The notes below the pieces were generated by a model. It did not search any database and was not told where the DNA came from. It saw only the letters and a program-made list of their open reading frames with translations. A DNA stretch of 13,078 nucleotides, taken from the NCBI GenBank assembly GCA_018623655.1, contig JAAZVG010000031.1, positions 1-13,078 of the forward strand, written 5' to 3'. Source of the stretch: Flavobacteriaceae bacterium. GTDB taxonomy: Bacteria > Bacteroidota > Bacteroidia > Flavobacteriales > Flavobacteriaceae. This document shows, one piece after another, positions 1 to 6,010 of the stretch; within the stretch, counting starts at the first letter, position 1; every line of letters begins with the position of its first letter. The position numbers and the translations under genes are program-made.

Positions 1-172
1 ACCAAAAATCAAAGAGGTCACCTAACAAGAATAGCACTTCAGTGTTACCGTCAAGGCTTTCTAACCATTCGACAAACCGCAATTCTCTATCATGGCTAGA
101 CGGTTTGTCTGGCGCGCCGAAGTGCTGATCACTGGCAAAATAGACAGGAAGCGTACTATTTATCTTATGCAT
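1..172 (-). CDS. lpxH: UDP-2,3-diacylglucosamine diphosphatase-like phosphoesterase (LpxH type), N-terminal part only
   Basis: Only the first 57 codons lie in the window; the gene runs off at base 1. The translation begins MHKINSTLPVYFASDQHFG and reaches LLGDLFDFW at residues 49-57. These are the first two metal-binding blocks of calcineurin-like phosphoesterases: D15/H17 in the DxH block and D52 in the GDxxD block. The GDLFDFW form is typical of LpxH, which hydrolyses UDP-2,3-diacylglucosamine to lipid X at the inner membrane during lipid A synthesis. The ATG overlaps the end of the upstream enoyl-CoA hydratase gene by 8 bases (ATGCATAA), so the two are probably co-transcribed and translationally coupled. 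The family is well supported; the exact substrate is inferred from the motif form, since the C-terminal half is not visible. Confidence 0.82.
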   Translation of the reverse strand, partial: MHKINSTLPVYFASDQHFGAPDKPSSHDRELRFVEWLESLDGNTEVLFLLGDLFDFW

Positions 173-929
173 TGCGTCGATTTTTGAAAGCGGTAAGAAT
201 GGATCGCGCCTTCTTAGTAAGGGATAGTTTACCCGACTCCTCCGCTCTTTTGAATAGCAAATCTTCGTAGTGTTCGGTTCCTTCCCATAGCGAGTATTTT
301 AAAGCGGATAGTGCGTCTGGACTATAGGTAGCGAGTTGATGTAATTTTTCTTCTAGGGCTTTATCTAATTCTACTTCTGAAGAATATACCGACTGGTATA
401 ATTTATTGTTGTGAGCCCATTCTGAATTCTTCCATTCATTCGGATTTAGGGCAAATTCTGCCATCGCTCCTACGCCTATCTTTCGGCTAACTACAGGTTC
501 GATCACTAAGGGCGCAATGCCGATTCCAATTTCAGATAATTTAATAGAAGCCGTTTCTGTAGCATAACAGTAATCGCATGAAGCTATAAGTCCGACGCCA
601 CCCCCTACCGACTTACCCTGGACTCGTCCAATTATCATTGCCTTCGATCGTCGGATTGCTAAAATGACTTTAGCGAACCCGCTAAAAAAAGCAGTAGCCT
701 GTTTTTCATTTTCTAGCTCAAGCAATTCATCGAAGTTAGCCCCAGCACAAAAAACAGAAGAGCCTTCAGAGGATATGACTATAGCACTTAGCCTAGACTC
801 ATTGGCCTTGTCGATGAGATCTGCTAACTTATTCAGCATTTCACTAGTCATCGCATTTTTCGACGGATGACCAAATGTAATTCTACCGATACGGTCGTTG
901 ATCCTAAGTTCTAAGGTATAACTGTCCAT
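165..929 (-). CDS. Enoyl-CoA hydratase/isomerase (crotonase) family protein, possibly methylglutaconyl-CoA hydratase-like
   Basis: A 254-residue protein, the normal length for a single-domain crotonase. The oxyanion-hole segment FCAGANF is at residues 60-66 and the second one, VGGGVGL, at 108-114. A catalytic-type glutamate, E133, lies in LSEIGIGIAP. The first catalytic glutamate of classical enoyl-CoA hydratase (GGGxEL) is replaced by G113. From family knowledge, the GGGVGL plus SE-x-x-[LI]-G-[LI] combination is found in LiuC/AtuE-like hydratases of leucine and terpenoid catabolism, so methylglutaconyl-CoA hydratase is a reasonable but unproven guess. The chosen ATG is 19 bases after the upstream GNAT gene, and the 3' end overlaps the LpxH-like gene by 8 bases, giving a GNAT-crotonase-lpxH transcription unit. 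The neighbours do not suggest a shared pathway. Confidence 0.85.
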   Translation of the reverse strand: MDSYTLELRINDRIGRITFGHPSKNAMTSEMLNKLADLIDKANESRLSAIVISSEGSSVFCAGANFDELLELENEKQATAFFSGFAKVILAIRRSKAMIIGRVQGKSVGGGVGLIASCDYCYATETASIKLSEIGIGIAPLVIEPVVSRKIGVGAMAEFALNPNEWKNSEWAHNNKLYQSVYSSEVELDKALEEKLHQLATYSPDALSALKYSLWEGTEHYEDLLFKRAEESGKLSLTKKARSILTAFKNRRNA

Positions 930-948
930 AATCCAAAGGTAATACTAT

Positions 949-1449
949 CTATAAAAGCTTTTCGTAGCAATGAAAGGGGAACGGGCTTTTCTCTTCAAAG
1001 TACACGTCTCCTAGGCGCACATAGCCTCGTGCCTCGTAAAGTTTATTATTACGCAAATTCTTAGAAAAGGTGTCTAATCGCACCGATATTGCCCCTAATT
1101 CTTTTAAGTGGTTTTCGGCAAAATCCAGTAGTATTCGGGCGTAACCCTGACCTTGATGATCAGGGTGAACACACAGGCGATGTAAGTATCCGTTAATAGC
1201 GTCTTCAGTTGCCCATTCAATTGGCTTGTAAACTGCATCTTTTCTTGTCGATATCACAATAGCACCGATGATTTCTCCATTAACCTCTAGTACAAAGAGC
1301 TCATTGTTCATTAAGTCCTTTTCAAACCCTTCAATAGAGGGATAGTTTTCATTCCACTGAAAGATTCCCATCTCACACATGTGTTTAGCGCAGGCTTTCG
1401 TTATTTGAATGATTTTTGTGAGATCCTTTTTTAGGGCAAAGCGAATCAT
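949..1449 (-). CDS. GNAT family N-acetyltransferase
   Basis: A 166-residue single-domain GNAT protein. The middle carries the beta4/alpha3 acetyl-CoA binding region, LHRLCVHPDHQGQGYARILL (residues 89-108), with the pyrophosphate-binding loop HQGQGYA at 98-104. The C-terminal part, with NNKLYEARGYVRLG at 134-147, is the usual alpha4-beta6 segment. The acceptor substrate cannot be told from sequence: RimI-like protein targets, small amines or amino acids are all possible. It is the first gene of a minus-strand run followed by a crotonase and an LpxH-like gene. It is divergent from the plug-domain gene at 1540, with 90 bases between the two starts. I found no good -33/-7 promoter pair on the minus strand upstream of it. 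Confidence 0.85.
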   Translation of the reverse strand: MIRFALKKDLTKIIQITKACAKHMCEMGIFQWNENYPSIEGFEKDLMNNELFVLEVNGEIIGAIVISTRKDAVYKPIEWATEDAINGYLHRLCVHPDHQGQGYARILLDFAENHLKELGAISVRLDTFSKNLRNNKLYEARGYVRLGDVYFEEKSPFPFHCYEKLL

Positions 1450-1511
1450 AGAGGGTTCTTTTGCATTCTAATTTAACGAAGCCTTAGCAAATTTTTGTCG
1501 CCGCCAGGCAT

Positions 1512-1519
1512 TATCTTTG
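1512..1519 (+). promoter_or_regulatory. Perfect Bacteroidota -7 box (TATCTTTG)
   Basis: TATCTTTG matches the Bacteroidota -7 consensus TAnnTTTG exactly and lies 20 bases before the ATG at 1540. The nearest upstream TTG (1495-1497) is only 14 bases away, shorter than the usual 17-23, so the -33 half is weak. It probably drives the plug-domain gene. Confidence is moderate because only one half is good. Confidence 0.45.
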
Positions 1520-1539
1520 AAGAGTAGAATTCAGGATTC

Positions 1540-3237
1540 ATGAAAAAAGCGGTTTTATTTTTCTTTTTTATCCTTAGTAGCGGCTTTATTAACGCGCAAC
1601 AATTAGTTAAAGGAACGCTAAGCGATCAATTCGCTGCTTTGCCTCTAGGCACTGTTGAAAATTTGACTTTAAAAACATCGATCACGACGGATAATAGCGG
1701 TGAATATGAGATCATGGCGAATATTGGCGATCGCCTGCAATTCTCATTTCCTGGGAAACGGAGTCTTATTTTTGTAGTTGAGGACGTAACGCGTACACTC
1801 AACGTTCGATTAGAAGATGAAATTACCGAGCTAGAGAATGTTGTGGTTACTCGAAAGGGACAAAAGACCTTAAAAGAGCTTTATAAAGAATACAATTCTA
1901 ATCCCGCTATTGTTAAAACGGTCTTCGGTTATTTGGATACAGAATCTGCGAGTTATCAGATTAGAACAATGAACGAAAACAATATGGTTCAGGCGGGTGG
2001 AGATCTTGCAACCATGATTCGAGGCCGATTTCCGGGCGTTAAAGTTGCTAATGACGAACAAGGGTTCCCGCAAATTTTTTTGAGACAGACTGCTAGTTTT
2101 AGGGCAATTCCTGCTGGCTATGATATCGACAATGTTCTATATGACACCTATCCAGCTTGGTTAGACGCTAATACCATTTTTAGATTAGCTATCATACCAT
2201 CGCGATCAGCGAATACTAGATACGGATCTTTTGGAGCGGGGGGAATGGTTATTATTAATACCAGGAATGCAAATATTCACCCTGTTGGTGAAGACGGAAA
2301 ACCCATTGATCTTGCTCGTTTAGATGACAACTTTTTTAAACATGAGGTACTTGAAGACAGTGATCGTTACGATTCGGAACACGCAAAACTCATTCGATCT
2401 TTCGAACAGGCACAAAACGTAATCGACTATCTAGATAGAGCAGGAAATTCATTATCTAATTATGACTGGATTACAGTTGCCCAGAAAATCAGCGAGCTTA
2501 ATTTGAATAAGGAGCTTGTAGAATTACATCAAACCTATCTTGCCAAATATGGCGATCATGCCCCTTCTTTAAAAGCTTATGGATATTGGCTTCATTCGAT
2601 TGGAGACTTTGATACATCACTGGCCTTTTTTCAAACAATCTTTAAGCTTCGGCCCAATTATCTACAATCGTATATAGACCTTGCAGACACCTACGAATCT
2701 TTAGGACAATTGCCTAAGGCGTTATCTTTATATGTTCGAGCAACCAACCTAGTGACTTCTGAATTTATTGTCACTCCTTCAGAAGAAGGACAGCTGTATA
2801 ACTTCGATCGCAGTTATGATTCATTTTTGAAGCGAAACAAGAAAGCCTTTTCAGCTTTAGACTTTGAGTGGAATTCAGAAGAAGCAGGCACTGAGGTTAC
2901 GCTTTATTTTGATGAAACCGAAGCTGAGTTCGAACTCTTTTTTGTCAACCCAGATAATCGATATTTTACTGAAAATTACAGCACATGGGAGAATCTAGAC
3001 CTTATTAATAGCAACAAAACTTTAGGTTTATCTAGCCTCGAATTTTTTATCGATCAAAATTTGAGAGGGGAGTGGAAGGTGTATCTGAAATATCTTGGAA
3101 ATAAAAAACAAACTCCGTCTTCTATAAAATTAGTGGCGCGATCGAATTATCCGAGTTCGACCCATACCGCAGCAACCTTATTCAAAAAACTAACAGCTGA
3201 GGATGAATTGGTACTACTGGGAACGCTTAGGAACTAG
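1540..3237 (+). CDS. Secreted protein with carboxypeptidase-regulatory-like domain, TonB-type plug domain and TPR repeats, lacking a beta-barrel
   Basis: A 565-residue exported protein. Residues 1-20 (MKKAVLFFFFILSSGFINAQ) are a signal peptide. Residues 21-105 resemble the carboxypeptidase-regulatory-like domain that precedes SusC-type receptors, ending in the familiar LENVVVT strand. Residues about 150-245 look like a TonB-receptor plug: DLATMIRGRFPGVKV, a segment like 'the listing of a variable' (IDNVLYDTYP), and the terminal RYGSFGAGGMVIINTR. Instead of a 22-strand barrel there follows a helical region with about two TPR units (about 345-402), then a beta-rich C-terminal domain (about 440-535) with the phrase GEWKVYLKYLGN. 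That domain vaguely recalls DUF2135/YfaP-like folds; this is a guess. It cannot be a transport channel, so a periplasmic or outer-membrane-associated scaffold role is more likely. It stands alone on the plus strand and converges with the next gene, 6 bases apart. Confidence 0.8.
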   Translation: MKKAVLFFFFILSSGFINAQQLVKGTLSDQFAALPLGTVENLTLKTSITTDNSGEYEIMANIGDRLQFSFPGKRSLIFVVEDVTRTLNVRLEDEITELENVVVTRKGQKTLKELYKEYNSNPAIVKTVFGYLDTESASYQIRTMNENNMVQAGGDLATMIRGRFPGVKVANDEQGFPQIFLRQTASFRAIPAGYDIDNVLYDTYPAWLDANTIFRLAIIPSRSANTRYGSFGAGGMVIINTRNANIHPVGEDGKPIDLARLDDNFFKHEVLEDSDRYDSEHAKLIRSFEQAQNVIDYLDRAGNSLSNYDWITVAQKISELNLNKELVELHQTYLAKYGDHAPSLKAYGYWLHSIGDFDTSLAFFQTIFKLRPNYLQSYIDLADTYESLGQLPKALSLYVRATNLVTSEFIVTPSEEGQLYNFDRSYDSFLKRNKKAFSALDFEWNSEEAGTEVTLYFDETEAEFELFFVNPDNRYFTENYSTWENLDLINSNKTLGLSSLEFFIDQNLRGEWKVYLKYLGNKKQTPSSIKLVARSNYPSSTHTAATLFKKLTAEDELVLLGTLRN

Positions 3238-3243
3238 TATATC

Positions 3244-3693
3244 TTAGTTTTTCTTCACCAGCGAGGTCGAACTAGGTGTAGTGTTATTTCTCGAAATATA
3301 GGCCCTGCTTGCGGAGTTGCTGAAAGACCTTCTAGGTTGGTATGAATCTTTTCTTTCTTGATTTATAATCGATTGATTTAGCCCTCCGGTAAGGGTACCT
3401 ACTTCTCCATTAAAGCTTCTTCTTGCCCATTCTTGTAATCGATAAAAATCTGAGGAGGATATAAAAGCCCCAGTTTCAAAAGAGTAATTAGACCAGTACC
3501 AATTATTCCAGTACCAATTATTGTTGTAATTATATCTAGGAAATTCTTTCGTTTTAAAAACCTCAAAAACATTTTGACTTACGGTAATTGTGTCTCCGAC
3601 GCTTGTAATCACTTGCATTGACTCCTTTCCCTGACCAAAACTATAAGTGCTTACAAGAAATAAAATGGTAATAGTAATTAATTTCAACCTCAT
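3244..3693 (-). CDS. Small secreted hypothetical protein with a Trp/Tyr/Asn-rich repeat
   Basis: A 149-residue protein I do not recognise. Residues 1-21 (MRLKLITITILFLVSTYSFGQ) form a clear signal peptide, so the mature form of about 128 residues is exported. The region 54-70 is very rich in Tyr, Asn and Trp and contains NNWYW twice in a row (58-62 and 63-67). The C-terminal third is rich in Ser, Arg, Asn and Thr and looks disordered, ending in VKKN. No cysteines are seen in the mature part. The gene is separated from the upstream gene on the same strand by a hairpin terminator at 3735-3765, so it must have its own promoter, but none is obvious. It converges on the plug-domain gene. A role at the cell surface is only a guess from the aromatic composition. 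Confidence 0.7.
   Translation of the reverse strand: MRLKLITITILFLVSTYSFGQGKESMQVITSVGDTITVSQNVFEVFKTKEFPRYNYNNNWYWNNWYWSNYSFETGAFISSSDFYRLQEWARRSFNGEVGTLTGGLNQSIINQERKDSYQPRRSFSNSASRAYISRNNTTPSSTSLVKKN
3493..3522 (-). repeat. 15-bp perfect tandem repeat, two copies, in coding sequence
   Basis: CCAGTACCAATTATT occurs at 3493-3507 and again, identical, at 3508-3522. On the minus strand each copy encodes NNWYW, so the unit is in frame and looks like a recent duplication, able to expand or contract without a frameshift. Confidence 0.9.
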
Positions 3694-3734
3694 GCTTACA
3701 ATATAATGAATCTATAATTGTTGAGTTAAAACAG

Positions 3735-3765
3735 AAAAAATGCCCATGATAAAATCATGAGCATT
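3735..3765 (-). terminator. Rho-independent terminator
   Basis: Read on the minus strand, AATGCTCATGAT and ATCATGGGCATT form a 12-bp stem (one T-G wobble) closed by a 3-base TTT loop, followed by a run of six T (3740-3735). It starts 24 bases after the stop codon at 3790, so it ends the SnoaL-like/231-residue gene pair and insulates the downstream gene at 3244-3693. Confidence 0.88.
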
Positions 3766-3789
3766 GTATTAACAAAACACTCTGAGTTC

Positions 3790-4485
3790 TTAGTTTTTAG
3801 GTTGTAAAACTCTTAAATGTTTCACTGCGTAGTCTTGAACCTCTTCGGTCTCGCCTCGCTCTTGAATGAGTTTAAGGAACTTTTCGTCTTTTTGAAGCTT
3901 ATCATAAAGCATCATATGGTCTTCTTCGTTGAGTCCAGACACAGCCACCCAATGAGTAGCGCCATTTGGTCTATTGATATCATAAGTTCCAAAACCTACC
4001 AAGCGATCGTTAAAATCTTTTTTGAACGAGCTAACGATTTTGTCATGTCCTTTTTTGAAAGCCATCGGATCAGCGGGCTTTACATCCCAAATATGAACCA
4101 ATTTCATATCTGTGTTATCGGTAGGCTGCCAACTTAAAATTCTTCCGTGGTGAACAGGCCCCCACTCCTCGATATAATTCCCCATTTTAGCCCAAAAAGC
4201 CTCTCCTTTATCTGGATTAATTGCGTTCTCTTCCATCATCTCTCCACCTAAAGGGTACATCCAAACCAATCGATGAGAATTCTCCTCAGTCGTTGAGGTT
4301 TCAATGGTTTCTAAAATAATAGCTCCTGCTTTAAGTTCGACTCCGTCAAAAAGTTTGTCGAAGTCTTCTAGAACTTTAGCCTCGCTAAAATCTTTAGCCT
4401 TCAATTCAATCACTGAAAAGGCCATTGTCTGTGCGTTAATTAGGCCTGTAATAAACAAGGCCATTGTTAGAATTGTGTTTTTCAT
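3790..4485 (-). CDS. Secreted protein of unknown function (231 aa), related to the 229-aa protein at 5077
   Basis: Residues 1-19 (MKNTILTMALFITGLINAQ) are a signal peptide. The mature protein shows no cysteines and no motif I can assign. Its C-terminal half (164-209, GFGTYDINRPNGATHWVAVSG onward in two parts, then helix LYDKLQKDEKFLKLIQE) lines up with residues 163-210 of the protein at 5077-5766 (FGLAYPIIGKTGEYTHFVWIG, then DPSFAEFAKK). Alternation of strand and helix, with an N-terminal half of similar layout, suggests two ferredoxin-like or dimeric alpha/beta-barrel modules; this is inference. It is the second gene of a pair with the SnoaL-like lipoprotein gene, 24 bases downstream of that gene's stop, and is followed by a strong terminator. 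A ligand-binding role outside the cytoplasm would fit. Confidence 0.75.
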   Translation of the reverse strand: MKNTILTMALFITGLINAQTMAFSVIELKAKDFSEAKVLEDFDKLFDGVELKAGAIILETIETSTTEENSHRLVWMYPLGGEMMEENAINPDKGEAFWAKMGNYIEEWGPVHHGRILSWQPTDNTDMKLVHIWDVKPADPMAFKKGHDKIVSSFKKDFNDRLVGFGTYDINRPNGATHWVAVSGLNEEDHMMLYDKLQKDEKFLKLIQERGETEEVQDYAVKHLRVLQPKN

Positions 4486-4509
4486 ACTATTTAAATTAAA
4501 AATGAATAT

Positions 4510-5001
4510 TTAGTTGTTTCCCCAATCAGCCCCAAATTGGCGAAGGGTTGTTACTTTATTTTGATCGTTGATAAACCATATGTTGTAGAGATGAAGCTTT
4601 TCAATAGAACCGTCTTTATAGAATCGATTTTCATTCTGAATAGTGTGTACGATTCTTACTCCTTGACCTTTGTTCGAAATGGGTAAGAATTTTAAGGGCG
4701 TAGTTTGCACTGAGTCGAACTGCCCCATCCATAGCCCAAGATCTTCATTTGCCATAATGATAGGCTCCTTCATGTTGTAGGGATAAAACGTAATGGTGTC
4801 CCCCCATCGGTTTTGCACGCCTTCAAGGTCTAGGTTATTAAAATCGGCCATCATTCCTTTGATTAAGTCAACATCTTCTGATTGACCTAACGAAAAAGAG
4901 TCGCCAGTTGGCACCCATTCTCCAGCTGAGTTTACAGTAGCCGGATTATTTTGATTACACGATAGTAGAACAATCGAAAAGAGCATTAAATAAAATTTCA
5001 T
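4510..5001 (-). CDS. SnoaL/NTF2-like lipoprotein
   Basis: A 163-residue protein. The frame is open to 5070, but the ATG at 5001 is chosen because it starts a lipoprotein signal peptide, MKFYLMLFSIVLLSC, with the lipobox LLSC and lipidated Cys at residue 15; the longer form would put 23 odd residues before it. From residue 43 the pattern is that of the NTF2/SnoaL cone fold: helix VDLIKGMMADFNNLDLEGV, then WGDTITFYPYN, a central helix, and long C-terminal strands (VRIVHTIQNENRF, LHLYNIWFINDQNKVTTLRQF). Such proteins include isomerases, cyclases and many non-catalytic binders, so no reaction can be given. It is translated divergently from the 229-residue gene at 5077 (75 bases between starts) and leads a two-gene unit with the related 231-residue gene. 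Confidence 0.78.
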   Translation of the reverse strand: MKFYLMLFSIVLLSCNQNNPATVNSAGEWVPTGDSFSLGQSEDVDLIKGMMADFNNLDLEGVQNRWGDTITFYPYNMKEPIIMANEDLGLWMGQFDSVQTTPLKFLPISNKGQGVRIVHTIQNENRFYKDGSIEKLHLYNIWFINDQNKVTTLRQFGADWGNN

Positions 5002-5021
5002 AGTAGGATATGTTTGGTTTG

Positions 5022-5050
5022 TTGCAATTAAAAATATAACATTATATTTA
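5022..5050 (+). promoter_or_regulatory. Possible Bacteroidota promoter (TTG-N18-TATATTTA)
   Basis: In the 75-base gap between divergent genes, TTG at 5022-5024 and TATATTTA at 5043-5050 are spaced by 18 bases, within the 17-23 range of the Bacteroidota -33/-7 pair; the last base of the -7 box is A rather than G. It would start transcription about 20 bases before the ATG at 5077. The region is very AT-rich, so a chance match is possible. Confidence 0.4.
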
Positions 5051-5076
5051 AGTATAACTATTAAACCCACTATAAA

Positions 5077-5766
5077 ATGAAAAAATTACTAGTACTTGCA
5101 GTTATGCTAGGCTTCTCTTCAGTTAGTGCTCAATATTGCGCATTCTACGATTTTGAAGCTAAAAACCCAGAAATGGTTGTTTCAACTTTAGAAGGAATGA
5201 TGAAAACCGGATGGGGAGAAGGGATTCAAGGAACTAAATCCCTATTTATGTATCAATTCAATGGAACAAATCGCGCAACTCACTCGGTGCAATTTTGCTT
5301 TCCTGACGAAAAAGCCTTTTCGCATTTTATGAGTTCTTTTGCTCAATCTGTTGACGCTCAACTTTTTGGAGAAAAATTAGGGAATTTTGTTTCTGATGTT
5401 TCACAAACTTTGAATACTCCTGTTTGGTATAACGGAAAAGATTGGGCCAATGATAATGCCTTTATGCTTTATCAAATGAATGTCACTGATCCGTCAAAAT
5501 ATTTAAAAGAATTCAAAACCTACTCGCAGTTTATTGCCAAAAAACTTGGCTTTGATCAAAACTCTTTCGGGCTTGCCTATCCAATAATTGGTAAAACTGG
5601 TGAATACACTCATTTTGTATGGATCGGGGCTCCGGATGCTGAGGCAGCACTAAGCAGAACGAAACAAATGATGTCAGATCCATCTTTCGCTGAGTTTGCC
5701 AAAAAAGTATCAGGAGTTCGAACAATGGTAAATACTGTCTTATCAATAAGAGTAATGGACTTTTAG
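5077..5766 (+). CDS. Secreted protein of unknown function (229 aa), related to the 231-aa protein at 3790
   Basis: Residues 1-19 (MKKLLVLAVMLGFSSVSAQ) are a signal peptide. The mature protein has Cys21 and Cys74, possibly a disulfide pair. Two similar halves are suggested by the layout: residues 20-110 and 125-229 each contain a strand, a helix, then a segment ending in a hydrophobic strand (THSVQFCF at 68-75; THFVWIGA at 178-185) and a helix (FSHFMSSFAQ; DPSFAEFAKK). The second half resembles the C-terminal half of the 231-residue protein encoded divergently nearby, so the two are probably ancient paralogues. A dimeric alpha/beta-barrel-like fold is inferred. The gene is alone on the plus strand and is followed by the tRNA-Ala gene. 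I cannot give a function. Confidence 0.75.
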   Translation: MKKLLVLAVMLGFSSVSAQYCAFYDFEAKNPEMVVSTLEGMMKTGWGEGIQGTKSLFMYQFNGTNRATHSVQFCFPDEKAFSHFMSSFAQSVDAQLFGEKLGNFVSDVSQTLNTPVWYNGKDWANDNAFMLYQMNVTDPSKYLKEFKTYSQFIAKKLGFDQNSFGLAYPIIGKTGEYTHFVWIGAPDAEAALSRTKQMMSDPSFAEFAKKVSGVRTMVNTVLSIRVMDF

Positions 5767-5860
5767 CTTAGGTGAGGTGGAAGAATTAAAACTGACTGGA
5801 GATAATTGAAAATCTAGCACATCTCCTATCACCCATTTTCACTATCTTGCCCCCTCTTTT

Positions 5861-5934
5861 GGGGGATTAGCTCAGTTGGCTAGAGCGCTTGCCTGGCAGG
5901 CAAGAGGCCACCGGTTCGAATCCGGTATTCTCCA
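5861..5934 (+). tRNA. tRNA-Ala (anticodon GGC)
   Basis: A complete 74-base cloverleaf. The acceptor stem GGGGGAT/ATTCTCC pairs fully with G-U at 3:70 and 5:68, and 3:70 G-U is the identity mark of alanine tRNA. The D arm is GCTC-AGTTGGCTA-GAGC. The anticodon arm is CTTGC-CTGGCAG-GCAAG with anticodon GGC at 5895-5897, which reads GCC/GCU. The variable loop has 5 bases and the T arm is ACCGG-TTCGAAT-CCGGT. The discriminator is A at 5934 and the 3' CCA is not encoded (CTT follows). TATCTTGC at 5843-5850, 10 bases upstream, is a near match to the -7 box. A hairpin terminator follows at 5950. Confidence 0.97.
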
Positions 5935-5949
5935 CTTCAAGCACTATCA

Positions 5950-5983
5950 AACACGGCCTAATTTGGGCCGTGTTATTTGTTTG
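5950..5983 (+). terminator. Hairpin terminator after tRNA-Ala
   Basis: AACACGGCC (5950-5958) and GGCCGTGTT (5966-5974) form a perfect 9-bp stem with a 7-base loop, followed by the T-rich ATTTGTTTG. It lies 15 bases after the tRNA. The stem could also slow transcription from the minus-strand gene ending at 6011, though its T-run on that side is poor (TTTGATAG). Confidence 0.85.
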
Positions 5984-6010
5984 AAAAAGGTTGCGCTAAT
6001 CGGTTGCCTT

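Noticed and set aside
664..870. Plus-strand open frame of 68 codons within the crotonase gene
   Set aside because: It lies wholly opposite a clear enzyme gene and its Ser-rich translation has no recognisable features.
5002..5070. N-terminal extension of the SnoaL-like lipoprotein to the upstream ATG at 5070
   Set aside because: The extension would bury the lipoprotein signal MKFYLMLFSIVLLSC and would cover nearly all of the divergent promoter region.
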